From Kytococcus schroeteri (lineage in GTDB: Bacteria; Actinomycetota; Actinomycetes; Actinomycetales; Dermatophilaceae): DNA of 64,000 bases. The notes beneath the pieces are model-generated. The model was not told the DNA's origin. It saw only the letters and a list, made by a program, of their open reading frames with translations, and did no database searches. This document shows, piece after piece, positions 55,764 to 63,546 of this stretch (position 1 is the first letter of the stretch; each line of letters starts with the position of its first letter). Location of the stretch: assembly GCF_002847825.1 (NCBI RefSeq), contig NZ_PKIZ01000001.1, positions 47,389 to 111,388 on the forward strand. Direction: 5' to 3'. A program made the position numbers and the translations under genes.

Positions 55764-56789
55764 TCAGCGCACCGCGCGCAGCACGGTGAATTCGCGGTCG
55801 CGGGCCACCTCGAGCACCTGCGTGAACACCTCGCGGGCCACCTGCCGGTAGGGCAGGTGCGAGTTGTACACGCACCACAGCTCGCCGCCTGGCCGCAGCA
55901 CCCGGGCGGCGTCGCGCAGCATCGCCAGCGTGGGGGCGGAGTCCTTGGCCGCACCCACGTGGAACGGCGGGTTGGTGACCACCAGGTCGGCGCTCGCCGA
56001 GGGAGTGCCGGTCAGCCCGTCGGCCAGGTGCACCGTGCCGTCGAGGTCGTTGGCGGCCAGCGTCGCCCGGGTCGAGGCCACGGCCGCCCGTGAGACGTCG
56101 ATCCCGGTCGCCCGGTGCCCGCGTCGGGCGAGCACCGCGGTGAGCACGCCGTTGCCGCACCCCAGGTCGAGGGCGTCGCGTGCCCGGTCGGGCTCGGGCC
56201 AGTGGCCTTGGGTGGTGAGCAGCAGGCGGGTACCGCGGTCGAGGCGGGGGCCGTTGAACACCCCGCCGTGGGCCACGAGCTGCAGGCCGGTGGTCTGCTC
56301 CTCGGCGGTGCGTGGGGTCGGGACCTCGGCCGGGCGTGCGCCCCGGGCGTGCAGGGCCCGGCACTTGCCGACGCCCCGCTGGGCCTGCACCTGCTCGAAG
56401 GCGCGCCCGAGCACGTCGTTCTGCCGCGGGGTCATGTGCTTGGAGCGCCCGGCGGCCACGAGCACCACGCCCGGGGCGGCGTGGGTGGCCACGGTGCGGG
56501 CGATGTCCTCCAGGGCGTCCAGCGAGGTGGGCAGGTCCAGCAGGACGAGCTCGGCTCCCTCCACGGCCTCGGCGAGGGTGTCGGTGGAGGGTCCGGCGTC
56601 GAGGCGGTCGCGGTAGGCGTTCACGGCGGGCCAGACCTCGCGGGCGGCGACGTCGAGGCCGGCATCGGCGTCCACCACGGCAACGCGTGCAGCGTCCGGG
56701 GCGAGGGCGGTGCCGTCGGCCAGCAGGAGGCGCGCCACGGCATCGAGGCCGGTGGGTGAGCAGGGAGAGGGGGAGTGGGGCGTGCTCAC
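55764..56789 (-). CDS. Ribosomal RNA G-methyltransferase-like protein (RsmC/RlmG family)
   Basis: A 341-residue protein with an N-terminal RsmC-like non-catalytic domain (about 15-170) and a C-terminal class I methyltransferase domain: ALDLGCGNGVLTAVLARRGHRATGID, LVVTNPPFHVGAAKDS (NPPF catalytic motif), LRPGGELWCVYNSHLPYR. The length and NPPFH motif fit the 16S G1207/23S G1835 enzymes. GTG 56789 overlaps the DUF6328 gene by 4 bp. The exact nucleotide is not certain. Confidence 0.85.
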   Translation of the reverse strand: MSTPHSPSPCSPTGLDAVARLLLADGTALAPDAARVAVVDADAGLDVAAREVWPAVNAYRDRLDAGPSTDTLAEAVEGAELVLLDLPTSLDALEDIARTVATHAAPGVVLVAAGRSKHMTPRQNDVLGRAFEQVQAQRGVGKCRALHARGARPAEVPTPRTAEEQTTGLQLVAHGGVFNGPRLDRGTRLLLTTQGHWPEPDRARDALDLGCGNGVLTAVLARRGHRATGIDVSRAAVASTRATLAANDLDGTVHLADGLTGTPSASADLVVTNPPFHVGAAKDSAPTLAMLRDAARVLRPGGELWCVYNSHLPYRQVAREVFTQVLEVARDREFTVLRAVR

Positions 56790-57322
56790 GGGGTGCTCCC
56801 GGGGTCGTCGGGGTGGTCGTGGTGCGCGGCCAGGTGTGGTGCGGGCCGGCGCAGGAGCACCGGCCAGGCCATCCACAGCAGGCCGGCGAGCGTGCCCACG
56901 AGCCCAGCGCCCAGCACGGCCGCGGTGGTGCCGACCACGAGGGCCAGGATGAGGGCGAACATCGAGACCACCGAGAGCCCCAGCGTCACCAGACCCACCC
57001 GCACCATGGTGTGGGAGACCTGCACGATGCGGGCCTTGAGCTGCCGCTGGAACAGGGCTCGGTGCACGGCCACGGGCGTCACCAGCAGCAGCACGGTGAG
57101 CACCGCCAGGCTCATGGCCAGCACGAACAGCAGCGTCTGCGGGCCGGAGAGATCGGTGAAGCGTGACTGGAACGGCAGGGTCAGCAGGAAGCCGGCCAGC
57201 ACCTGGGTGCCGGTCTGGAGCACCCGGAGCTCCTGCAGGATCTCCGCGAGGTTGCGGTCCTCCTGGTCGGCCTCGGTCTCCTGCCGCAGGGCCCGGGAGG
57301 CGGCGGCGTCTCGAAGGGTCAC
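56786..57322 (-). CDS. DUF6328 family membrane protein
   Basis: A 178-residue protein with four hydrophobic helices (about 38-155). NLAEILQELRVLQTGTQVLAGFLLTLPFQSRF (about 22-55) is the family core. Unknown function. The start is GTG 57322, next to a leaderless -10 at 57329-57334. It overlaps the methyltransferase gene by 4 bp. An in-frame extension to 57544 exists but has no coding character. Confidence 0.78.
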   Translation of the reverse strand: MTLRDAAASRALRQETEADQEDRNLAEILQELRVLQTGTQVLAGFLLTLPFQSRFTDLSGPQTLLFVLAMSLAVLTVLLLVTPVAVHRALFQRQLKARIVQVSHTMVRVGLVTLGLSVVSMFALILALVVGTTAAVLGAGLVGTLAGLLWMAWPVLLRRPAPHLAAHHDHPDDPGSTP

Positions 57323-57328
57323 GCCCCG

Positions 57329-57334
57329 AGTATG
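57329..57334 (-). promoter_or_regulatory. -10 hexamer of the DUF6328 gene, leaderless
   Basis: CATACT on the minus strand, 6 bases before the GTG at 57322. Confidence 0.45.
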
Positions 57335-57394
57335 GGGCCTGGCTGGTGGGCCGGGGCCGTGGGTCGTCGAGGGAGGGGGCTCGGTGGATGGAAT

Positions 57395-57405
57395 GACATA
57401 ATGTC
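57395..57405. promoter_or_regulatory. Short palindrome, possible operator
   Basis: GACAT-A-ATGTC is a perfect inverted repeat in an AT-rich patch (TGACATAATGTCGATTATCGG) within high-GC DNA, between the divergent DUF6328 and NTF2-like genes. A similar sequence, TTGACATAACGTGAA, occurs at 57915-57929. Confidence 0.4.
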
Positions 57406-57505
57406 GATTATCGGCGCCCGGTGTGTGGGCGGGATCGCGCCAGAAGGGGCTGCGAGGTCGCCCGGTGTGCGCTGGTGGTCGCTGCGGCCGTGCCGTCTCC
57501 CGGGC

Positions 57506-57511
57506 TACCGT
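57506..57511 (+). promoter_or_regulatory. -10 hexamer of the NTF2-like gene, leaderless
   Basis: TACCGT ends 6 bases before the ATG at 57518. Confidence 0.45.
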
Positions 57512-57517
57512 CGCGCC

Positions 57518-57877
57518 ATGGTCACCGACGCCGACATCGCCCACGTTCTCGACCTGGAACGTTCACTGCAGACTCCGGCTGTGCGTGCCGATGCGTGCCG
57601 TCTCGCCGAGCTGCTCGCTCCGGACTTCGTGGAGATCGGCGCCTCGGGCCGCCGGTGGAGCCGCGCCGCCGTCCTCGAGCTGCTCCTGAACGAACCTCAG
57701 GGCGATGACGTCGACCTCATCGATGTGTACGAGCTGGCGGCACGCGTTCTGGACGGTGGCGTGGTGCAGGTGTTCTGGGTCTCGGACCGCGGTGGCCGGC
57801 GGGCGCGGCGGATGTCGCTGTGGCAGCACGTCGACGGCGCATGGCGCACGACCTACCACCAGGGCACGCCGCTGTGA
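57518..57877 (+). CDS. NTF2-like (DUF4440) protein
   Basis: A 119-residue cone-fold protein: DIAHVLDLERSLQTPAVRADACRLAELLAPDFVEIGASGRRW then LIDVYELAARVLDGGVVQVFWVSD and SLWQHVDGAWRTTYHQGTPL, matching DUF4440/SnoaL-like NTF2 proteins. The start is ATG 57518. Its role cannot be told; many relatives are ligand-binding or catalytic. Confidence 0.8.
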   Translation: MVTDADIAHVLDLERSLQTPAVRADACRLAELLAPDFVEIGASGRRWSRAAVLELLLNEPQGDDVDLIDVYELAARVLDGGVVQVFWVSDRGGRRARRMSLWQHVDGAWRTTYHQGTPL

Positions 57878-58079
57878 CCCTCCCTGCCCCGCCGGCGTCC
57901 CGGACCAGGTCGTTTTGACATAACGTGAACCGCTGGGCAGGCCATGGTGTCGCTGCCAGCCCGACGGAATCACCCAACCTGCCGAACCGCTGCCCTACCC
58001 ACCCCCTGCGGTGCGCTGAGAAGCACTTGGGCGGGTCAGGTCGTGGGGTGCCCAGCACCGCCGGCACTACCGTCGTGGC
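57878..58079. other. Intergenic spacer
   Basis: Two hundred bases without an ORF of interest. It holds the AT-rich element TTGACATAACGTGAA at 57915-57929, which resembles the palindrome at 57395, and the -10 of the next gene. Confidence 0.5.
58068..58073 (+). promoter_or_regulatory. -10 hexamer of the broken VOC gene, leaderless
   Basis: TACCGT, 6 bases before the ATG at 58080. Confidence 0.4.
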
Positions 58080-58492
58080 ATGACGGCTCATCCGAGGCTC
58101 CTGCAGACCGTGCTCGACGCCACGGACGTCCGCGGCCTGGCCGAGTTCTACCGGCAACTCCTCGGCCTGACCTACCGGCCCGGTGACGAGCCGCCCGCTG
58201 ACGGTTCCCCGGACGAGGCCGACTGGCTCGTCCTCGTGCACGGCGACGGTGGCCGCGCGCTGGCCTTCCAGCAGGTGGAGCACCTCACGCCAACCACCTG
58301 GCCCTCCCCGCCGTGCCGATGCAGCTGCACCTGGACACGACGGTCCCCGACCTCGAGAGCCTCGAGGCGGTGCGGGAACGGGCCGAGGGGCTGGGAGCCC
58401 GGCTCCTCCTGGACCGGAGCGACCACCAGGAGGAGCCCACCTACGTGTTCGCCGACCCGGCCTGCCACCCCTTCTGCGTCTTCGTGGCCTGA
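58080..58492 (+). pseudogene. VOC (glyoxalase-like) protein with frameshift
   Basis: The first 75 codons read LLQTVLDATDVRGLAEFYRQLLG and ADWLVLVHGDGGRALAFQQVEHLTPTTWPSP, a typical VOC N-terminal half. Coding then switches to the next frame, which continues as VPMQLHLDTTVPDLESLEAV and GLGARLLLDRSD and ends ADPACHPFCVFVA with stop at 58492. One missing base near 58310 explains this. It may be a real pseudogene or a sequence error; without the shift it would encode about 137 residues. Confidence 0.75.
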
Positions 58493-58514
58493 CGGGACCT
58501 CGGCGCCGACGGCC

Positions 58515-59012
58515 TCAGCCCCCGGCGGCGCCCTCGTGATCGGCCCACGCCGTCGCCAGGGCGTGGCGGAAGGCCTCGGCCGGCTGGGCTCTCTGCACGG
58601 CGTACCGGCCGTCCAGCACGAAGAACGGCACTCCTCGGGCGCCGATCTGCTGTGCCAGCGCGACGTCGGCGTCCACGTCCTCGGCGTGCGCGTACGAGCG
58701 CAGGACGGCCAGCGCCGCATCCCGGTTCAGACCCACCTCGGCGGCGCGTGCGCCGATCTGACGGTTCATCGCGGCCGCCTGCTCCAGGGAGAAACCCTCG
58801 AACTCAGTGAGCACCTCGGTGACCGGCATCGTCCGCCCCTCGGACAGGTCCGTCACCAGCAGGAAGGAGTGCTGACGCACCTCCACGGGGTGGTCGAAGT
58901 CCTTGATGGCGCGGTCCAGCACCGTGGCGCCGACGTAGCACCACGGGCACATGACGTCGCTCCACACGTCCACCACCACGCGGTCGGCGTGGGTCTCGAA
59001 AGGCGAGTTCAT
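58515..59012 (-). CDS. DsbA/FrnE-family oxidoreductase, internally shortened
   Basis: A 165-residue thioredoxin-fold protein of the FrnE type. The redox motif CPWC is at 22-25 (VWSDVMCPWCYVGATVLDRAI), then VEVRQHSFLLVTDL and GFSLEQAAAMNRQIGARAAEVGL, and the C-terminal half with GARGVPFFVLDGRYAVQRAQPAE. Full-length relatives have about 210 residues or more. Here the helical insertion with the NTF-x-AHRL motif, about 55 residues, is missing and GLN joins directly to DAALAVL in frame. The ATG at 59012 is the first of the conserved frame. Confidence 0.8.
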   Translation of the reverse strand: MNSPFETHADRVVVDVWSDVMCPWCYVGATVLDRAIKDFDHPVEVRQHSFLLVTDLSEGRTMPVTEVLTEFEGFSLEQAAAMNRQIGARAAEVGLNRDAALAVLRSYAHAEDVDADVALAQQIGARGVPFFVLDGRYAVQRAQPAEAFRHALATAWADHEGAAGG

Positions 59013-59374
59013 CGGCAGGTCCCGTCCACGTCGCACATGCCGTCAGCCTCGTCACCGAGGGCGATGAAGCTGGGCGCCGAGGGGGTGCCGCTCCCCTGCT
59101 CGGCGAGCCGGTCGTCCGGCTCCGGGCAGGCCGCGAGGTCGAGGGAACCGACGCCCCCTCCGGCCACGGGTCGGCCGTCAGGCGCGGCCGGCGCTCTCGG
59201 TACTGCCGCCCCTTCGCCTCGTAGACCTCCCGCAGGGGGCGGACCGGGTGGGGCGGAGGTGGAGTGCCAGCACGTCGGCGAGCACCGCATCGAGGACGAA
59301 TCGCTCAGATGAACCCGGGGCGATGCGACTGCACGGGGAGGGGATCCGTGCCGCACGGCCGGAGCCGGGCCCCG
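59013..59374 (-). pseudogene. Degenerate gene fragments, unknown
   Basis: A 362-base stretch without an intact gene. On the minus strand SERFVLDAVLADVLALHLRP (one frame) is followed in another frame by a run LDLAACPEPDDRLAEQGSG, then SAPSFIALGDEADGMCDVDG with TCR and stop at 59013. Codon usage looks coding in both pieces, so a broken gene of about 100 codons is plausible. I do not recognise it, and the other strand shows nothing. Confidence 0.35.
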
Positions 59375-60157
59375 TCATCGCCTCTGGGCTCGCAACCAGA
59401 ACCGCTTGCGCGTGAGCCGTATCGGGCCACCCTCGGTCTGATGATGCAGGGCCAGCAACCGGTCGGCGTACCGGTCCACGGTGAAGTCGTCCGGGGTCTC
59501 CCACGGCACGAGACGCAGGTAGGCCAGGAGCGCCGCGACGTCCCGGAACGTGTAGGCACCCACGTGCTCGGCGGCGTCGAGGACCATGAACCCGGACTCT
59601 TCTAAGTCAGACCGGAACCGGGCCGGGTTCACGTGGGGCATCTCGTGGTGCTCACCCAGCCAGTACGCCAGCTCGTGGGCCTCGTCACCGCCGACCTGCT
59701 GGGTGACGAACCGCCCACCTGGCGCGATGACGCGCGCCAGCTCTGTGGGCGAGAACGACTCGTGGCGGTTCAGCACGAGGTCGAAGCGTCCGTCCGAAAA
59801 CGGCATCGGAAGGGCGTCCACGTCCTCGTCGGGTGCGCCGTACTCCACCACCTCGATGCCGTGCGGAGCCAAGGCGCGGCGGGCCACCTCGACGTTGGGG
59901 GGCCACCCCTCGGTGGCCACCGTGTCGGCCGGCAGGTCGCCGGTGAGCGTGAGCAGGAACTCCCCGCCGCCGGTCCCCATGTCAAGCACGTGCGACGCTG
60001 TGGCGAGTTCACGGCGGTACTCGCCTGCCAGGTCCCACGGCTCGGCCGACTCGCTCATCCGCCCTGCCAGGTGGCCGAAGTCCCACCCCTCCGGCTGGGC
60101 CCCCTCCTCGGCCCGCCAGCGCTCGACGAGCTCGGCGTCGCCGGGTGAGGTGATCAC
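59375..60157 (-). CDS. SAM-dependent methyltransferase, unknown substrate
   Basis: A 260-residue class I methyltransferase. The SAM site is SHVLDMGTGGGEFLLTLTG (about 53-72), with PPNVEVARRALAPHGIEVVEYG, then LPMPFSDGRFDLVLNRHESF and ARVIAPGGRFVTQQVGGDEAHELAYWLGEH. GTG 60157 precedes a conserved N-terminal stretch AELVERWRAEEGAQPEGWDFGHL. It ends in a basic RKRFWLRAQRR. Stop and start of the upstream VOC gene lie a base apart, so an operon is likely. Confidence 0.85.
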   Translation of the reverse strand: MITSPGDAELVERWRAEEGAQPEGWDFGHLAGRMSESAEPWDLAGEYRRELATASHVLDMGTGGGEFLLTLTGDLPADTVATEGWPPNVEVARRALAPHGIEVVEYGAPDEDVDALPMPFSDGRFDLVLNRHESFSPTELARVIAPGGRFVTQQVGGDEAHELAYWLGEHHEMPHVNPARFRSDLEESGFMVLDAAEHVGAYTFRDVAALLAYLRLVPWETPDDFTVDRYADRLLALHHQTEGGPIRLTRKRFWLRAQRR

Positions 60158-60158
60158 C

Positions 60159-60572
60159 TCACTTCCCCGCCACGACGAGCTGCCAGTTCACGCCGAACCG
60201 GTCGGCCGCCCAGCCGAACTGCCCGAAGCCGTAGTCCCCCACCGGCATGAACACCTGACCCCCGTCCGCGAGCGCGTCGAAGACCCGCTGGTGCTCGGCC
60301 GCATCGGAGAACTCCACCCAGAGCGACTGCGCCGGCGAGAAGTCCCACGCGTGCTGCACCGGGCTGTCGCTGCAGCGCACCCGCAGGTCGCCGATGCGGA
60401 ACTCGGCGGTCATCACCGTGCCCTCGGCCTCGGCGCCGCCCGGCCCGTCGGCGCCCCAGAGCTGCTCGGAGAGCACCTCGGCCTCCCCGAAGACGTCGCA
60501 GTACAGGGCCATCGCCTCGGCGGCGCGCTGGCCGCGGCTGGGCTGGAAGGTCAGGAAGGGTTGTGCGTGCAT
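60159..60572 (-). CDS. VOC-family (PhnB/3-demethylubiquinone-like) protein
   Basis: A 137-residue glyoxalase-fold protein of the PhnB type: PFLTFQPSRGQRAAEAMALYCDVFGEAEVLS, TVMTAEFRIGDLRVRCSDS, then FSPAQSLWVEFSDAAEHQRVFDALADGG and PVGDYGFGQFGWAADRFGVNWQL. The ATG at 60572 follows GGGAGGATG, an efficient site. No metal ligand assignment is secure. It lies between the inositol-phosphatase-like gene and the methyltransferase. Confidence 0.88.
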   Translation of the reverse strand: MHAQPFLTFQPSRGQRAAEAMALYCDVFGEAEVLSEQLWGADGPGGAEAEGTVMTAEFRIGDLRVRCSDSPVQHAWDFSPAQSLWVEFSDAAEHQRVFDALADGGQVFMPVGDYGFGQFGWAADRFGVNWQLVVAGK

Positions 60573-60576
60573 GGGC

Positions 60577-61389
60577 TCATCCTCCCTGCGCGAGCAGGTC
60601 CACCACCTGCGCCGCGGCCGACGGCGGACCGGCCACCGACCACGTGTACCCACGCACCTCCACCTGGCGGGCCACGCCGCCGGCCCCCTCCACCAAGGCG
60701 CACCCCGGCATCCAGTCCCAGGCCGGCACGCTGTGGTGCAGCCACAGGTCCATCCGCCCGTCGGCCACGGCGGCCAGGTCCAGGGAGCCCGAACCGACCA
60801 TGCGCAGCACCTTGGCCGGCTGCACCGCGGCGGCGAAAGGTTCGGCCACCTCGGGCACGCCGAACCAGCGCGTGTGCAGGTAGGTGGCCACAGCGCAGTC
60901 CTCCAGAGGCCGGTCGGCGATGCGGGGCAGCTCCACCCCGTCGCGTGTGGTGGGCACCCCGGGTCCACCCACCCACGTGGTGCCTGATGCGGGGTGGTGT
61001 ACCGCGCCCAGGGCCACCGAGCCGTCCCCGGGGCGGCGGGCGTCGGCATCGGTGGTCAGCGCGAGCGCCGAGCACCACGCGTCGAGCCCCTGCACGAAGT
61101 TGAACGTGCCGTCCACGGGGTCGATCACCCACGTGCGCCCGGAGGTCCCGGCGCGCGCGGCCCCTTCCTCCCCCACGATGCCGTCGTCCGACCGCGCGGT
61201 GGCGAGGCGCGACGTGACGAGTTCCTCGGCGGCGTGGTCGGCCGCGGTCACCACGTCGCTGGAGGAGGTCTTGTGCCGCGCGTCGATGCCGTCGCCCCGC
61301 ATCCGGGCGGCGAGCTGGCCGGCCTCGCGGACCAGGTCGGCGGCGAGTGCGGCGTCGTCGGTCCAGATGGTCCGGTCGCTGCTATCCAT
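60577..61389 (-). CDS. Inositol monophosphatase family protein
   Basis: A 270-residue Li-sensitive-fold phosphatase. The acidic metal site is spread over GEEGAARAGTSGRTWVIDPVDGTFNFVQGL (E-E, DPVDGT; about 73-102) and the second site over VPAWDWMPGCALVEGAGG (WD). LADLVREAGQLAARM and TAADHAAEELVTSRL precede. Such enzymes act on inositol phosphates, histidinol phosphate, or bisphosphate nucleotides; the specific substrate is uncertain. Confidence 0.92.
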   Translation of the reverse strand: MDSSDRTIWTDDAALAADLVREAGQLAARMRGDGIDARHKTSSSDVVTAADHAAEELVTSRLATARSDDGIVGEEGAARAGTSGRTWVIDPVDGTFNFVQGLDAWCSALALTTDADARRPGDGSVALGAVHHPASGTTWVGGPGVPTTRDGVELPRIADRPLEDCAVATYLHTRWFGVPEVAEPFAAAVQPAKVLRMVGSGSLDLAAVADGRMDLWLHHSVPAWDWMPGCALVEGAGGVARQVEVRGYTWSVAGPPSAAAQVVDLLAQGG

Positions 61390-61421
61390 GGGAGCGACCC
61401 TAGGCCGTGGTGGCGCCGCCC

Positions 61422-61989
61422 CTACCAGCCGAGGACCTCCCGGCACCGCGCCACGGTGCTGGGCACGTGGCCCGCTGCCTCGATGCGGTGCACGGCGGGC
61501 CGGGCGGCGATGAGGCCGTCCACCGACGCCACCATCCGGGCCATGGTCGGTGCGTCCGGCACGTCGGCGTCCTGGGGATGTGCGGGCTCGGGGTGCCGAC
61601 GTCCGCTGAGGCGGGCCAGGGCCGTCGGGCGTCCACGGTCGGGGCGAGCTCCTGGCACCCGCGCGGTGTCTGGCTGCCGGCGGCGGCGAGGCGCTCGCCC
61701 AGGTCCTGGCGCGCCGTGAACTGGCTGACCACCACCGAGTGGCCGGCGCGCAGGTGGCAGGCGGCCATGTCGGCCGTGAGTTGCCGGGCCAGGAGGGCGG
61801 CCGCCATCGGTCGGCTTCCCACCCGTGGATCTGGGCCCTCACCGCGTCCACGTCCACGTGCAGGGTCAGCGGGCGCAGCGACGCCAGCTCGGCGGCCACG
61901 GTGGTCTTGCCCGGGCCGGGCACCCCGTTGACCACCACGAGGGTGGGCCGCGCGTCGTCCACTCCTCGACGGTACCGCCGGGCGGTCAT
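61422..61989 (-). pseudogene. P-loop kinase-like gene with two frameshifts
   Basis: The first frame (from 61989) reads LVVVNGVPGPGKTTVAAELASLRPLTLHVDVDAVRAQIHGW, a Walker-A P-loop kinase of the AAA_33 type. The second frame continues ALLARQLTADMAACHLRAGHSVVVSQFTARQDLGERLAAAG. The third frame gives MARMVASVDGLIAARPAVHRIEAAGH and stops at 61422 after REVLGW. Two single-base shifts near 61810 and 61640 break the gene. A nucleotide or small-molecule kinase is implied; the intact protein would have about 187 residues. Confidence 0.78.
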
Positions 61990-61990
61990 C

Positions 61991-63289
61991 TCAGGCCCCG
62001 ACCAGCCTCCTCGTCGGGCTGGTGTACCGGTGGCCGGAGGGCGTGGTCGTCTCCACCGAGGTCTGCCGCCCGCGGGCGTCCAGCTGTGCGACGGTGTCCC
62101 ACGCCGGGTGGTTCTTCACCTGGTTGCAGTGCTGGCACAACCCCTGTCCGTTGTCCGGAGTAGTCGGGCCGCCCGCCGCCCACGGCTCCACGTGGTCGGC
62201 CTCGCGCACCGGTGCGTCGCACCACGGCGTCCGGCACGTCTCGTCGCGGGCCACCAACAGGTCGCGGTCGGCCCGCGAGAAGGTTCGCCGCCGAGCATCA
62301 CGGTCCACCAGCGTGCCGGACTCCGGGTCCACGAGCAGCCGCCGGAGCGTGCACCGCTGTGCGCGCCGCACCAGATCCCGTGCCATCGGCGCCGGAATGG
62401 GGCCGTGGCCCACCAGGGTCGCCGGGGCGTCGGAGTCGGTCAGCGCCCCCAGCACCGCCTCGCCACCGAACACGGCCCCTGCCGGGACGACCACCTGCAG
62501 CTCGACCACAGGTCCGTCGGCGAGCGCCTGCCCGGTCACCCGCTCGGTGAGCACGTCCGCCCGGAGCTGGGCCAGCGACCGCTCGTCCCCCGCGGCGCGC
62601 AGTGAGCGGGCGGCCCGGTCCAGGGCGCCCCACACGGCGACCGCCTGTGTGGCCGGCAGCAGGGCCGAGAGCACGGCCATGGTGTCCGGCGTCGGCCGCA
62701 CCGAGACGTGCCGCTCCTCGCGCTGGCGTGCGATGTGGGCGACGTGCCCCTCGGGGTCCAGTGCGTAGGCTCGGGCCGACACCCGGCGGCGCAACCGACC
62801 CACTGAGAGGTCCCCCAGGTGGGGCCCGAACTCGGCGTCGACGACCGCACGCTGCGCCCGCGACAGGAAGACCGTGCCCCGCGCCACGACCTCGGCGTGT
62901 CGCCTGCTGCCGTGGCCCTCCAGCATCGCCCGCCGGGTCGTCGGCAGCTCCGCGCGCAGCACCGCCGCCAGTTCCCGGTCCCGGGCACCCTGGTGGGGTG
63001 AGGTGCGCCGGGCCAGCCCCACCATCGAAGCGACCGCCCGGTCGGTCACCTCCTGCTCGATGCCGGCTGCCGCGTCATCGCGCCGCTGCCGGGCGGTGAG
63101 TGCGGCCACCACGTCCAGCTGCACCGCCGCGACGGTGGTGGCCAGGCGTTCCAGGGCGGCGACGGCGTCCACCAAGGCGCTCGCTGGTGGGTCACCGTCA
63201 CCCCATCGCTCCCCTGCCGCTCGGACCTGCTCTGCCAGGTCGTCGAACGCTGGCTGGCTCCAGTCGTGGCCGTCGCCCACCTGCCCCAC
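61991..63289 (-). CDS. DUF222/HNH endonuclease-domain protein
   Basis: A 432-residue protein of the DUF222-HNH family common in actinobacteria. The N-terminal helical DUF222 region includes FDDLAEQVRAAGERW and VARGTVFLSRAQRAVVDAEFGPHLGDLSVGRLRRRVSARAYALDPEG. The C-terminal HNH motif is CRTPWCDAPVREADHVEPWAAGGPTTPDNGQGLCQHCNQVKNHPAW. The exact role is unknown; some members are linked to the SOS response. No Met start is available near the conserved N-terminus; GTG 63289 has AGGAGAG just upstream. A LexA-like box lies about 90 bases upstream. Confidence 0.85.
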   Translation of the reverse strand: MGQVGDGHDWSQPAFDDLAEQVRAAGERWGDGDPPASALVDAVAALERLATTVAAVQLDVVAALTARQRRDDAAAGIEQEVTDRAVASMVGLARRTSPHQGARDRELAAVLRAELPTTRRAMLEGHGSRRHAEVVARGTVFLSRAQRAVVDAEFGPHLGDLSVGRLRRRVSARAYALDPEGHVAHIARQREERHVSVRPTPDTMAVLSALLPATQAVAVWGALDRAARSLRAAGDERSLAQLRADVLTERVTGQALADGPVVELQVVVPAGAVFGGEAVLGALTDSDAPATLVGHGPIPAPMARDLVRRAQRCTLRRLLVDPESGTLVDRDARRRTFSRADRDLLVARDETCRTPWCDAPVREADHVEPWAAGGPTTPDNGQGLCQHCNQVKNHPAWDTVAQLDARGRQTSVETTTPSGHRYTSPTRRLVGA

Positions 63290-63375
63290 CGCTCTCTCCT
63301 GCTCCACAACTCCCCCTGCGGGTTGCTCCCGCCGAGCCCCCACGACCCGGCGACCACCGAACACCTTCTCGATGA

Positions 63376-63391
63376 TGGAACAACCGTACGA
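63376..63391. promoter_or_regulatory. Probable LexA (SOS) box upstream of the HNH gene
   Basis: Minus strand TCGTACGGTTGTTCCA matches the actinobacterial LexA site TCGAAC-N4-GTTCGA at ten of twelve fixed positions. DUF222/HNH genes often carry such a box (established for several actinobacteria). It sits 87 bases before GTG 63289. Confidence 0.6.
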
Positions 63392-63534
63392 GATTCCACC
63401 GACAACCTCCTCCCCCACGAACGGGCCTGTGGACGACGGGCGCTGCCGTGAGCACCGACACGGGGCACCCACCCCGGCCCTCGCCTCACCGCCCGCGTGA
63501 CCGACGCCATGTCAGCGCCCCGCCCGGTGTGCGG

Positions 63535-63540
63535 CACGCT
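63535..63540 (+). promoter_or_regulatory. -10 hexamer of the NUDIX gene, leaderless
   Basis: CACGCT ends 6 bases before the ATG at 63547. Confidence 0.35.
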
Positions 63541-63546
63541 TGCCCC

